DNA of 64,000 nt from Microbacterium maritypicum MF109 (GCF_000455825.1 NZ_ATAO01000228.1:1-64000); one strand, 5' to 3'. Shown: positions 1 to 9,321, counted from the first letter of the stretch. A program made the numbers and translations. The notes: a model not told the origin generated them from the sequence alone.

Positions 1-153
1 CTCCATCGCATCGCACCGCGCGTCGAACCTTGCATCCTGCGCCGCGAATCGCGCGTCCATCCGGTTGATCATCCAGCCGAAACCGCTGATGATCGCCACC
101 AGGAGCGTCACTGCTGTCGCCAGCATCGTGATGACTTCCACCGACACGTACAT
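1..153 (-). CDS. Small membrane-anchored hypothetical protein (3' part cut by window edge)
   Basis: An open frame on the minus strand starts with ATG at 153 and runs off the left edge, giving 51 visible residues. Residues 5-27 form one hydrophobic membrane segment. It is followed by a charged helix with a repeating DARF-type pattern (RMDARF, QDARF, FDAR) that looks like the start of an amphipathic coiled coil. A G-rich stretch about 5 nt upstream could be a ribosome binding site. I do not recognise a family; short TM-plus-coil proteins of this kind are common and mostly uncharacterised. The size and C-terminus are unknown. Confidence 0.6.
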   Translation of the reverse strand, partial: MYVSVEVITMLATAVTLLVAIISGFGWMINRMDARFAAQDARFDARCDAME

Positions 154-220
154 GCCCCCATTCTCGCCCGCGTATCCGCCGATGTCACGACCTTATATGG
201 GGACACACGGTGCCCACATG

Positions 221-251
221 AGGTGTGCACAAGCTTTTGCGTTGCACACCT
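221..251. promoter_or_regulatory. Inverted repeat upstream of HAD gene, candidate operator
   Basis: AGGTGTGCA at 221-229 is matched by TGCACACCT at 243-251, perfect 9-bp arms around a 13-nt spacer. It sits 35-65 nt upstream of the -10 box (286-291) of the HAD gene, a position that suits a transcription factor site. The binding protein is unknown. Confidence 0.35.
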
Positions 252-297
252 GTGCAGGAAGAGCGGACACCCTCCGTCCGGCCCATAGGCTGGAGAG

Positions 298-963
298 ATG
301 CCTCACTCCCCCTACTCCTGCGTGCTGTGGGACGTCGACGGCACCATCGTCGACGCGTCCGTCGGCATCCTCCGCCGGCTCAATGTCGCGCTGACCCACT
401 TCGGCCGACCGGCGCCGACCCGCGAAGAGCTGGTGCACTGGATCGGTCCCCCCATGTTCCAGTCCTTCCAGGATCAGGCCGGCATGACGCCGGAGCAGTC
501 CGCCGAGGCGGTCGCCTTCTACCGCACCCTCGGCAAGGCCGACGGCTACACCACAGACGTCGCGACCTACCCGGGAGTGGTCGACCTCATCCACGAGCTG
601 CACGCCGCCGGAGTGCCCCAGGCGACGGCCAGCTCGAAGCCCGAGAACCAGGTCGACGCACTGGTCGACCACTTCGGTCTGCGCCCTGCATTCCTGACGA
701 CCGTCGGGGCGACCCCGGACGAGTCGACCCTCGCCTCGAAGACCGACATCGTGGCAGAGGCTCTTCGTCGGCTGCGCGAGCTCGGCGCCGACACCTCGCG
801 TCCCGTCCTGGTCGGAGACCGGCACCACGACGTCGAGGGTGGCAATGCCAACGGCGTTCCCGTGATCTTCGTCGAGTGGGGGTTCAGTGATTCGCACGAG
901 GGTGACGAGGCCGCGTTCCGCGTGTCCTCGGTCGAAGAGCTGCGCGCGCTGCTGACCGCCTGA
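298..963 (+). CDS. HAD-superfamily hydrolase, phosphoglycolate phosphatase-like
   Basis: A 221-residue HAD hydrolase of subfamily IA, a cytosolic Mg-dependent phosphomonoesterase. Motif I is DVDGT at residues 12-16, with Asp12 the expected nucleophile. Motif II is TASS near 110-113, the conserved lysine is K148, and motif IV is GDRHHD at 173-178. The alpha-helical cap lies at about residues 20-95. The closest functional name is phosphoglycolate phosphatase (Gph) or a related AHBA-synthesis-type phosphatase, but the substrate cannot be read from sequence. The ATG at 298 lies 6 nt after a TAGGCT -10 box (286-291). The gene is monocistronic and convergent with the cold-shock gene. Confidence 0.85.
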   Translation: MPHSPYSCVLWDVDGTIVDASVGILRRLNVALTHFGRPAPTREELVHWIGPPMFQSFQDQAGMTPEQSAEAVAFYRTLGKADGYTTDVATYPGVVDLIHELHAAGVPQATASSKPENQVDALVDHFGLRPAFLTTVGATPDESTLASKTDIVAEALRRLRELGADTSRPVLVGDRHHDVEGGNANGVPVIFVEWGFSDSHEGDEAAFRVSSVEELRALLTA

Positions 964-992
964 TCGCCCTCATCAACGCTCAGAAAGCACAG

Positions 993-1039
993 AACTCCCC
1001 TCCGGATGACGCATCGGGGACGCGATCCGGTGGGGAGTT
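993..1039. terminator. Bidirectional terminator hairpin
   Basis: Two 15-nt arms (993-1007 and 1025-1039) pair with a single mismatch around a 17-nt loop, with A/T-rich outer ends. It lies between the convergent HAD and cold-shock genes and would serve both. Confidence 0.75.
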
Positions 1040-1055
1040 CGGTGTCTCGCCCGTC

Positions 1056-1262
1056 TCAGACGGGGCGAATGTTCTCTGCCTGCAGGCCCTTCGGGCCCTG
1101 CGCCACATCGAACTCGACTCGCTGGTTCTCTTCGAGAGACCGGTAGCCGGATGACTGGATGGCGGAGTAGTGCGCGAAGACGTCAGCGCCTCCGTCGTCG
1201 GGGGAGATGAAGCCGAAGCCCTTCTCCGAGTTGAACCACTTAACCGTGCCCTGGGTGCTCAT
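1056..1262 (-). CDS. Cold-shock protein, CspA family
   Basis: A 68-residue single cold-shock (OB-fold) domain, the usual family length. RNP1 is KGFGFIS at residues 14-20 and RNP2-like DVFAHYS is at 27-33. These aromatic residues bind single-stranded RNA or DNA, so the protein probably acts as an RNA chaperone in cold or stationary phase. The start is the ATG at 1262, which fits the family N-terminus [10 protein letters not shown]; upstream in-frame ATGs would add an unconserved tail. Several strong hairpins lie upstream (1531-1628), in line with the long regulated leaders of csp genes, although they may belong to something else. Confidence 0.92.
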   Translation of the reverse strand: MSTQGTVKWFNSEKGFGFISPDDGGADVFAHYSAIQSSGYRSLEENQRVEFDVAQGPKGLQAENIRPV

Positions 1263-1530
1263 GTACTGCCTGTTCTGCTGGTGAAGAAGCCGACGCAGGG
1301 ATGCCCCGACATCGCTAACGCTAGTGGAGGAGGCCCTGAGCGGAATAGCCGCCGCAAGAAGGTAATCCAAATGTTGCACGAGCGGCATCCGGCCGTCATC
1401 GGCGCGAGCGCGGGAGCGGACGCACGAGAACGCCCAGAAAATGGTGTGGCCCTCACCGCGGGGGGAGCGATGAGGGCCGAAGACGACCGGAGGGTGCGTC
1501 AGAGACAGCTTAGCCCCTTTTCGATGTTCT

Positions 1531-1550
1531 TGTCCCCCTTTTGGGGGACA
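1531..1550. repeat. Perfect hairpin with TTTT loop
   Basis: Eight-base arms TGTCCCCC and GGGGGACA enclose a four-base loop. There is no long T-run next to it, so it is a weak candidate for a simple terminator; a role in a structured leader or sRNA is possible. Confidence 0.45.
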
Positions 1551-1582
1551 AATCTGAACTTGTCTGCGAGACGAACGACAGC

Positions 1583-1628
1583 GGCCCCCTCGAGTAGCCC
1601 ATTGGGGACTGAACTACTCGAGAGGGCC
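1583..1628. repeat. Long hairpin with CTCGAG core
   Basis: Arms 1583-1597 and 1614-1628 are complementary over 15 nt with one mismatch and a 16-nt loop. It is about 320 nt upstream of the cold-shock start codon on the minus strand. Confidence 0.45.
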
Positions 1629-1782
1629 CAATCGCATGCACGGATCGTCTGCCCCTGGGGTGGGCCACCGTCTCCTGGGGAGAGACGTCGACGATCGATC
1701 CCCATGTGCACGCACCTTCACCATAGGGGAGGATCCGCGTTCTCGCCACGGACTTTCATCGGCGCGCGAGTAGCCTGATCCG

Positions 1783-2607
1783 GTGACTCTGCTCAACAAA
1801 GACATGACGCTGTGCATCTCGCTGTCGGCACGCCCGAGCAACAACGGAACACGCTTCCACAATCATCTCTACGAGGCGCTCGGCCTGAACTGGATCTACA
1901 AGGCGTTCGCGCCGACCGACCTCGCGCAGGCCATCGCAGGTGTCCGGGGTCTCGGCATCCGTGGGTGCGCGATCTCCATGCCGTACAAGGAAGAGGTCAT
2001 CGCGCTCGTCGACCGGATGGATCCCTCGGCGAGCGCCATCGACTCCGTCAACACGATCGTCAACGACGACGGCGTGCTCACGGCCTACAACACCGACTAC
2101 TCCGCGATCGCGCAGCTCATCGAACGCGGAGGTCTCGATCGCACGGCCTCGGTGCTGCTGCGCGGATCGGGAGGCATGGCGAAGGCCACGGCCGCCGCGT
2201 TCCGCGACGCCGGCTTCACGCGGGTGACGATCATCGCCAGGAATGAGGCGAACGGGCGCCCCCTTGCCGACTTGTACGACTTCGCCTGGACCGCTGGGCT
2301 CGACGATGCCAGGGCGGACATCCTGGTCAATGTCACGCCGATCGGCATGGCCGGGGGCGCGGAAGAGCACACGCTGTCGTTTTCGGAAGAGGCGATCGGG
2401 GCCGCATCCGTCGTCTTCGACGTGGTGGCCCTCCCCGCGGAGACACCTCTCATCGCTGCGGCTCGCAGGGCTGGCAAGACGGTGATCACGGGGGCGGAGG
2501 TGGCGACCCTGCAGGCACTGGAGCAGTTCGTGCTCTACACGGGCATCCGTCCGTCGGCGGAGCAGGTGCGCGCGGCGGAGGAGTTCATGCGAGCCGGAAA
2601 CGCCTGA
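1783..2607 (+). CDS. Shikimate 5-dehydrogenase-like protein (HI0607/SDH-L type)
   Basis: A 274-residue protein of the shikimate dehydrogenase superfamily. The substrate domain (about 1-105) carries SARPSN, the lysine of SMPYK (K69) and the aspartate of NTDY (D105), the two residues used in catalysis. The nucleotide domain follows with a GSGGMAK turn at 128-134. The C-terminal motif LQALEQF is also typical. N-terminal MTLLNKDMTLCISLSARPS and GLGIRGCAISMPYKE are close to what I recall of Haemophilus HI0607, whose SDH-L group has weak shikimate activity and an uncertain true role. GTG 1783 is preceded by a TAGCCT -10 box exactly 6 nt away, indicating a leaderless transcript. It is not in an aro operon. 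Confidence 0.85.
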   Translation: MTLLNKDMTLCISLSARPSNNGTRFHNHLYEALGLNWIYKAFAPTDLAQAIAGVRGLGIRGCAISMPYKEEVIALVDRMDPSASAIDSVNTIVNDDGVLTAYNTDYSAIAQLIERGGLDRTASVLLRGSGGMAKATAAAFRDAGFTRVTIIARNEANGRPLADLYDFAWTAGLDDARADILVNVTPIGMAGGAEEHTLSFSEEAIGAASVVFDVVALPAETPLIAAARRAGKTVITGAEVATLQALEQFVLYTGIRPSAEQVRAAEEFMRAGNA

Positions 2608-2636
2608 CGACTGCCCTCCCGCACGCAGCCGGAGCG

Positions 2637-2745
2637 ACGAGCTGTCGGGCACACGCTCCATCTTCGTTCCGGCGCCGATCAGCGATGTGTGGGAGCTTGT
2701 CGCATCGGCAGGCCGCATTCCCGAGTGGGGGCCGAGCCGTGGGCA
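2637..2745 (+). pseudogene. Remnant of a SRPBCC (START/polyketide-cyclase-like) gene
   Basis: One frame reads SIFVPAPISDVWELVASAG then RIPEWGP, the recognisable opening of SRPBCC proteins (beta strand, VW helix, PEWxP loop). After 2735 the similarity can only be followed by shifting frame, into AVGTIDATLERSADR. No start codon or further domain is visible. I read it as a decayed fragment, not a working gene; chance resemblance cannot be excluded. Confidence 0.35.
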
Positions 2746-2842
2746 CGATCGATGCCACGCTCGAACGCTCGGCAGATCGCGTTCGGCCGGTGGGCGGGCA
2801 TCTCGCGCAGCGCGGATGTGCCCGCCCACGGGTCGAACCGAC

Positions 2843-2977
2843 TCAGCCCTTCGCGCCCTTGCGGGGCTTGATGAACTCGGCCGGTGCGTTCTTCTCCCGC
2901 TTGGCAGCTCGCTTCTCCTTGAGCGAGAGCTGCGGCGCCTTCTTGCTGTCGCGACCCTGGATGGACTTTCCGGACAT
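2843..2977 (-). CDS. Small conserved basic protein, 44 aa
   Basis: ATG at 2977 gives a 44-residue lysine- and arginine-rich protein beginning MSGKSIQGRDSKKAPQLSLK and ending KPRKGAKG. A good Shine-Dalgarno (GGGGAAG) lies about 10 nt upstream. Short proteins of this pattern, with SLKEKRAAKREK and FIKPRK, occur across Micrococcales as hypothetical proteins. The composition suggests a nucleic-acid or ribosome associated role, which is inference only. It is monocistronic, between the SRPBCC remnant and a small membrane protein gene. Confidence 0.75.
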   Translation of the reverse strand: MSGKSIQGRDSKKAPQLSLKEKRAAKREKNAPAEFIKPRKGAKG

Positions 2978-3045
2978 GGTTACTCGCTTCCCCTTCGGTG
3001 GCTGGCGTAACCTCCGACCATAGCCCGGAACCAGGGGAAGTCAAA

Positions 3046-3064
3046 TTTCCCGCTGAACGGGAAA
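3046..3064. promoter_or_regulatory. Inverted repeat upstream of the 44-aa gene
   Basis: TTTCCCG and CGGGAAA pair perfectly around CTGAA, 69-87 nt upstream of the minus-strand start codon. It could be an operator or the end of a distant transcript. The rest of 2978-3294 shows no gene. Confidence 0.3.
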
Positions 3065-3294
3065 AATCTTCGTCGCCAGGCTCATGCCGTTTTCGGAATA
3101 TTCAGTGAACTATCTCATGCGCGACACATTGCGACGGTGCCCGCGACAAGCCCTGGCGCCCCCCGGGAATCCGCCGAGGAGGAACCCGAGCAGGCGGCGA
3201 GGCGAACGGGTTTGCTACCCTGGGAGCGGAACAACGACGGAGGACGACCTCCGACGGAGAGACAGACCGGGGACGACCCCGACAGGAGTCTCCC

Positions 3295-3579
3295 GTGAAT
3301 CACTCGTCGACCTGGCCCCTCTGGGTCGTATCCCGCGAACCTCGGGCCGCACGCGCCACGCTCGTGCTGTGCTTCGTCTCGTTCTCCATGGTCAGCGCGG
3401 CAGCACTGTCCGTCGGCGTGCGCGGGATCTGGCTGGAACTCCTCCTCTCGGCGGGATTCCTCGTCTGGGCTACTGCGCAGTGGGGCTGCGTCGAGCGTCG
3501 TCGACATCGAGAATCGGCGTTCCGCCGCGACGTCGAGCGGTACATCCACGCGCTCTCCCGCTCCTCCGCTCCGGAGTGA
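3295..3579 (+). CDS. Small two-helix membrane protein
   Basis: A 94-residue protein with two predicted membrane helices (about 20-40 and 45-62) followed by a basic, arginine-rich tail that should face the cytoplasm. The GTG at 3295 has AGGAG 6-7 nt upstream, which fixes the start. I do not recognise a named family, and a function cannot be assigned. It is followed 140 nt later by chaA in the same direction, so they may share transcription, though the gap contains no obvious signal. Confidence 0.65.
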   Translation: MNHSSTWPLWVVSREPRAARATLVLCFVSFSMVSAAALSVGVRGIWLELLLSAGFLVWATAQWGCVERRRHRESAFRRDVERYIHALSRSSAPE

Positions 3580-3718
3580 CGCCACCGCCGTCGATCGCCG
3601 GCCATCCGCCGCGAACGCCGCGTACCATCAGAAGCAGTGCGCTGAGACAGCGCTGCGGCCGGGACGACCCGGTCGTGGTCACCACTCGGGGACGGCCCCA
3701 GCTCGAAGGAGTCCGGCG

Positions 3719-4870
3719 ATGTCACGCACGGAACTGAAACAGTTGATCAGCGTCACGGACATCGTCCGCGTCATCCTGGGATGGGGGGCCTTCGCAGCTC
3801 TCCTCCTCCTCCACCCGGTGCTGGAACCCCCCGTGCCCACCCCGGTACTCATCATCGCGCTCGGGGCGATCATCGCAGTGATCCTCGTCTGCGCGTTCGG
3901 TGTCGTGAAGCAGGCCGAGGCCCTCGCGCATCGCCTCGGCGACCCCTACGGCTCGCTCGTCCTGACCCTGTCGATCGTCCTGATCGAAGTCATCCTGATC
4001 TCGGCGGTCATGCTCGGTCCGGGAGAGCACGCCACCATCGCGCGCGACTCGGTCATGGCCGTCTCGATGATCATCCTGAACCTCGTCATCGGCCTCGCAC
4101 TCCTCCTCGGCGGACTCCGCCATCGCGGCATGGCCCACAATCGCACCGGCACCTCGGCGTATCTGTCGATGCTGGTCGTGCTCGTCGCGCTCGCATTCGG
4201 CCTCCCCGCCCTCATCGGCACGGACGGCTCGTACACGACCGCGCAGGAGATCCCGATCATCGTGCTCACCCTCGTGCTCTACGCCTTCTTCCTCTACCGG
4301 CAGATGGGTGCCCAGGCGAGTGACTTCACCGAAGTCGACCCGCGCATGCTGGAGACCACTCCGCACCGGGCGAAGGCGGAGGCGGGTGGCGGGATCCGCG
4401 AGGTTCTCGCGGAGCATCGCACCGAGGTGCTCGTGCGTCTCGCGCTCCTGGTGGTGACCGTGATCCCCATCGTGCTCCTGTCGCATGACATGGCGGCGCT
4501 CCTGGACGACGGCCTGGGCCGCCTCGGAGCGCCGGTCGCCCTCGCCGGCGTGCTCATCGCGGGGATCGTCTTCCTGCCGGAGTCGATCACCGCAGTGCGT
4601 GCTGCTCTCGGCGGCGAGGCCCAGCGCGTGAACAACCTGTGCCACGGCGCCCTCGTGTCGACCGTGGGGCTGACCATTCCTGCGGTGCTGATCATCGGCA
4701 TGTTCACCGGTCAGACCGTCGTTCTGGCGGAGTCGCCGGCGAACCTGCTGATGCTGGGCGTGACACTGCTGCTGTCGGTGACGACGTTCGCCGCGAAGCG
4801 GGTGACCGCCATGCACGGCGCCGCGCACCTGGTGACGTTCGCGGCCTACCTGGTGGTGCTCTTCAGCTGA
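3719..4870 (+). CDS. chaA: ChaA-type Ca2+(Na+,K+)/H+ antiporter
   Basis: A 383-residue inner-membrane protein with about 11 hydrophobic helices, the size and topology of the CaCA-family antiporter ChaA. The first repeat carries GDPYGSLVLTLSIVLIEVIL and the second FLPESITAVRAALGGEAQRV. Their acidic residues (IEV, PES) are the expected ion ligands. A charged cytosolic loop at about 195-225 separates the two halves. The family exports Ca2+, Na+ or K+ in exchange for protons, mostly at alkaline pH. ATG 3719 has AAGGAG about 10 nt upstream. It is followed closely by the GAPDH promoter, not by a regulator. Confidence 0.88.
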   Translation: MSRTELKQLISVTDIVRVILGWGAFAALLLLHPVLEPPVPTPVLIIALGAIIAVILVCAFGVVKQAEALAHRLGDPYGSLVLTLSIVLIEVILISAVMLGPGEHATIARDSVMAVSMIILNLVIGLALLLGGLRHRGMAHNRTGTSAYLSMLVVLVALAFGLPALIGTDGSYTTAQEIPIIVLTLVLYAFFLYRQMGAQASDFTEVDPRMLETTPHRAKAEAGGGIREVLAEHRTEVLVRLALLVVTVIPIVLLSHDMAALLDDGLGRLGAPVALAGVLIAGIVFLPESITAVRAALGGEAQRVNNLCHGALVSTVGLTIPAVLIIGMFTGQTVVLAESPANLLMLGVTLLLSVTTFAAKRVTAMHGAAHLVTFAAYLVVLFS

Positions 4871-6563
<1,693 letters not shown>

Positions 6564-6597
6564 GCGTCGACGGACGACCGGCACGCAGGACTCTGTG

Positions 6598-6627
6598 AAG
6601 GCCCGGTCTCTGGGAGGTCCGGGCCTT
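6598..6627 (+). terminator. Terminator after gap operon
   Basis: AAGGCCCGG at 6598-6606 pairs with CCGGGCCTT at 6619-6627 around a 12-nt loop, directly after the redox gene. Confidence 0.7.
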
Positions 6628-6669
6628 CGTCAGGTCTCGACGCGAACAGACCCCTTCCAGACATTTTGG

Positions 6670-6693
6670 ATACCCCTACCCCCTATGGGTATA
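6670..6693. promoter_or_regulatory. CsoR/RcnR-like operator over the MFS promoter
   Basis: The stretch reads ATACCCCTACCCCC then TATGGGTATA. It has C-tract and G-tract half-sites flanked by TA, the pattern known for CsoR/RcnR/FrmR-family metal or persulfide repressors. It lies about 50-70 nt before the MFS start. No csoR-like gene is in the window, so the regulator would act in trans. Confidence 0.45.
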
Positions 6694-6741
6694 TGGTGAT
6701 CTCTGACCGGACCCACCGGCACGCACCCTCAGGAGGAACCC

Positions 6742-8169
6742 ATGTCCCGCCCGCCCATCTCCCGAGCCCAGCGCTGGCTCGGGCTCGTCCTCATCGCCAC
6801 GGCGCAGTTCGTCGTCATCATGGACACCTCGATCATCGGAGTGGCTCTGCCCGATATCCAGCGCGACCTGGGCTTCACTCCGGAATCACTGTCGTGGGTG
6901 TTCAACGCCTACGTCGTGGCGTTCGGCGGTCTGCTGCTGCTCGGCGGACGCCTGGCCGACGCGTTCGGCGCGAGGAAGATCTTCGTGAGCGGGTGGATCG
7001 TCCTCATCATCGGCTCGCTCCTCGCCGGCGCCGCCACCGACGTCGGGCTTGAGATCGCCGGTCGTGCCATTCAGGGTGCCGGGTCCGCTCTGATCGCTCC
7101 CGCCGCGCTCACCCTGCTCATGATGCTGTTCGGCGGCACCTCCGACCTTCCCAAGGCGTTCGCGGTGTACGGCGCCGCCGCCCCCATCGGCGGCACGGCT
7201 GGTGTCTTCCTCGGCGGAGTGCTGACCGAGTACGCGAGCTGGCCGTGGGTGTTCTACGTGACGGTGCCGATCGCGCTGTTCGTGCTCGCCTTCACGGCAT
7301 CCACCCTCCCTCGCACCGTCCGCACGGCCGCCGGATCGATCGACGTGGCCGGTGCTCTCACCGTCACCCTCGGTCTCGCTGCCGTCGTCTACGGCGTCGT
7401 CAATGCCCCCGAGGTCGGATGGCTCACCTGGTCGACCCTGACCTTCGTGGGCGCCGGAATCGTCCTGCTCGCGATCTTCTTCGTGATCCAAGCACGCAGC
7501 CGGAACCCCCTGCTGCGCCTCGGGCTGCTGCGTGCACCGCTGTTGGCCGCGGCCAACAGCGCCCAGCTGCTCCTCGGAGCGGCTTGGGTGTCGATGTGGT
7601 TCTTCCTGAACCTCTACCTGCAGCAGGTCCTCGGGGCGAGCGCATTCGCCGCGGGTGCCGCACTGCTGCCGATGACGGGCCTGGTCGTCCTGGTGATGGT
7701 CGCCCTCGCCCCTCGCCTCCTTGCGCGGTTCGGAGCCAGGTCGATGATCGTCAGCGGCCTGCTGATCCTCGCCGGCGGCCTGCTCTGGCTGTCGTTCGTC
7801 CGCCCGGACGGCGACTACGCCGCGGACGTGCTGCCGGCGTCGCTCCTCGCCGCGCTCGGGATGTCGCTCGCCTTCGTCCCGTCGCTGGGCACCGCGATCA
7901 ACGCCGCACCTCCGATGGAGACGGGCGTCGCCTCCGGACTCGTGAGCACGAGCTACCAGATCGGATCGGCCCTCGGGCTCGCCGTCCTCACCGCGATCGT
8001 CTACGGCATCTCGGGCACCGCTCCGACGGCGGTCGACCTGACGCGCGGGTACTCCGCCGCCTTCCTGGGCGCGGCGATCCTCGCCCTTGTCGGCGCGATC
8101 GTCACCGCGATCTGGATGACGAAGCCGCGGGCACGGAGCGAGGCGTCCGAGGAGTCCGTCTCCGTGTGA
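6742..8169 (+). CDS. MFS drug-export protein, DHA2 family (14 TM)
   Basis: A 475-residue integral membrane protein with about 14 helices. Motif A-like GGRLADAFGARKIF follows the second helix and the first helix contains VIMDTSIIGVALPDI, both typical of DHA2 (EmrB/QacA-type) proton-coupled exporters. The substrate is unknown; the family handles lipophilic cations, antibiotics and some metabolites. AGGAGG 7 nt before ATG 6742 fixes the start. The upstream CsoR-like operator suggests induction by copper or a sulfur/aldehyde stress (inference). It is monocistronic and ends at a large shared terminator. Confidence 0.85.
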   Translation: MSRPPISRAQRWLGLVLIATAQFVVIMDTSIIGVALPDIQRDLGFTPESLSWVFNAYVVAFGGLLLLGGRLADAFGARKIFVSGWIVLIIGSLLAGAATDVGLEIAGRAIQGAGSALIAPAALTLLMMLFGGTSDLPKAFAVYGAAAPIGGTAGVFLGGVLTEYASWPWVFYVTVPIALFVLAFTASTLPRTVRTAAGSIDVAGALTVTLGLAAVVYGVVNAPEVGWLTWSTLTFVGAGIVLLAIFFVIQARSRNPLLRLGLLRAPLLAAANSAQLLLGAAWVSMWFFLNLYLQQVLGASAFAAGAALLPMTGLVVLVMVALAPRLLARFGARSMIVSGLLILAGGLLWLSFVRPDGDYAADVLPASLLAALGMSLAFVPSLGTAINAAPPMETGVASGLVSTSYQIGSALGLAVLTAIVYGISGTAPTAVDLTRGYSAAFLGAAILALVGAIVTAIWMTKPRARSEASEESVSV

Positions 8170-8191
8170 CATCGGCCCCGACACCGACAGC

Positions 8192-8240
8192 GCCCCGCGG
8201 GCGCAGGGGGAGGATGATCCGCCCCCTGCCTCCGCGGGGC
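8192..8240. terminator. Large bidirectional terminator
   Basis: Arms 8192-8210 and 8222-8240 are complementary over 19 nt apart from a 2-nt internal mismatch, with an 11-nt loop. It separates the convergent MFS and GlxA-type regulator genes. Confidence 0.75.
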
Positions 8241-8253
8241 GGCGTGCATCCAC

Positions 8254-9207
8254 TCAGGTGGTTCGGAACGCCGACCGATACTGGCTCGGAGTCGCACCGA
8301 ATGCACGACCGAAGTGCTGGCGGAAGAGCGCGGCCCCGCCGAACCCGGTCGTCGATGCGACCGTGTCGACCGGGAGCGACGTGGCCTCGAGCAGCTCCCG
8401 AGCCGCCGCCAGCCGCTGCGCGAGCACCCACTTCGCCACCGTCGACCCCGTCTGCGCCCGAAATTGCCGGGTGAACGAACTCCGGCTGAGATGGGCTCGA
8501 GCGGCGAGGACGTCGATGGACAGATCGGCATCGAGGTTCGCGGCACTCCATCGCATCGCCTCGGCGATCGGGGCTCCTCCCGCGTCCGGAACCGGCCGCT
8601 CGATGAACTGCGCCTGTCCACCGGAGCGATGGGGCGGTGCGACGATCCTCCGGGCGACCCGGTTCGCGACGAGCTGGCCCTCTCGGCGGGCGAGGAGGTG
8701 CAAGCAGGCGTCGATCCCGGCCGTGGCGCCTGCTCCCGTGACGATCTGCCCCTGGTCGATGTACAGCTCGTCCGGTTCGAGCGCGACCCGGGGGAACCTG
8801 TGCCGGAACACGTCGGCCCACTTCCAGTGCGTGGTCGCGGTGCGACCCTCCAACACGCCGCTGTCGGCGAGGGGAAAAGCCCCGAGGCAGAGTCCGACCA
8901 GTTCGGCTCCCTCGTCGTGCGCTTCCCGCAGCGCGCTCGACAGCTCATCCGGCGCCGCCCGGTCGGGCTCGCCCCACCACGGCACCACGACGACGTCGGC
9001 ACCGCGAACCGCTTCGAGCCCGTGTCGCACGTCGATGTCGAAGTCGGCGGAGGTGCGGAGCGTGCCCGCGCGCAGCGCCGCGACGCGGATGGGCCATGGA
9101 TCGATCTCGCCGACGGGCGTCTCGCCTCCCCACACGAGGGACGGGACGGACAGGTGGAAGGGGCTGATGCCGTCCACGGCGATCACGGTCACACGCGGTG
9201 CGCTCAT
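8254..9207 (-). CDS. GlxA-family transcriptional regulator (DJ-1/PfpI + AraC)
   Basis: A 317-residue regulator. Residues about 5-170 form a DJ-1/PfpI (class I amidotransferase-like) domain with GLCLGAFPLA carrying the nucleophile-elbow cysteine. Residues about 215-317 form an AraC-type DNA-binding domain with two helix-turn-helix units (LAARAHLSRSSFTRQF and VASTTGFGGAALFRQHF). ATG 9207 has GGAGGGA upstream; the longer frame to 9318 would cross the divergent promoter. It faces the isochorismatase-fold gene and probably controls it in response to a small ligand, as GlxA proteins commonly regulate divergently placed catabolic genes. Confidence 0.85.
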   Translation of the reverse strand: MSAPRVTVIAVDGISPFHLSVPSLVWGGETPVGEIDPWPIRVAALRAGTLRTSADFDIDVRHGLEAVRGADVVVVPWWGEPDRAAPDELSSALREAHDEGAELVGLCLGAFPLADSGVLEGRTATTHWKWADVFRHRFPRVALEPDELYIDQGQIVTGAGATAGIDACLHLLARREGQLVANRVARRIVAPPHRSGGQAQFIERPVPDAGGAPIAEAMRWSAANLDADLSIDVLAARAHLSRSSFTRQFRAQTGSTVAKWVLAQRLAAARELLEATSLPVDTVASTTGFGGAALFRQHFGRAFGATPSQYRSAFRTT

Positions 9208-9251
9208 TGCGCGTCCCTCCATCCTTAGGGCGAGCCGATCACGGCGACGGC

Positions 9252-9287
9252 TGACCCGAATCCGGCTGTTCAGAGTCGTTCGGGTCA
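9252..9287. promoter_or_regulatory. Inverted repeat in the glxA/hydrolase divergent promoter
   Basis: TGACCCGAA at 9252-9260 is mirrored by TTCGGGTCA at 9279-9287, perfect 9-bp arms 18 nt apart. A further ACCCGA lies near 9303. It is a good candidate site for the GlxA-type regulator. Confidence 0.5.
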
Positions 9288-9321
9288 ACAAGACTACAGA
9301 CGACCCGAGAGAGGACACCTC

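Larger units (their letters stand above)
1263..1770. other. Gene-poor stretch upstream of csp with strong hairpins
   Basis: I find no convincing gene in these 500 bases; the open frames lack coding character. It does contain a perfect hairpin TGTCCCCC-TTTT-GGGGGACA at 1531-1550 and a 15-nt-arm hairpin (1583-1597 with 1614-1628, one mismatch, core CTCGAG). These may be part of a csp leader, a terminator, or a small RNA. Confidence 0.5.

Noticed and set aside
193..897. Long minus-strand open frame over the HAD gene
   Set aside because: It is a GC-rich shadow of the HAD gene, which has all catalytic motifs, a promoter and a good start.
1499..1749. Overlapping minus-strand frames upstream of csp
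   Set aside because: No ribosome site or protein-like pattern, and they cross strong hairpins.
3580..3718. Possible cation riboswitch before chaA
   Set aside because: I looked for yybP-ykoY or ydaO-like conserved cores and saw none.
3084..3737. 217-residue plus-strand frame
   Set aside because: Arg/Pro-rich shadow composition and overlap with the small membrane protein that has a proper ribosome site.
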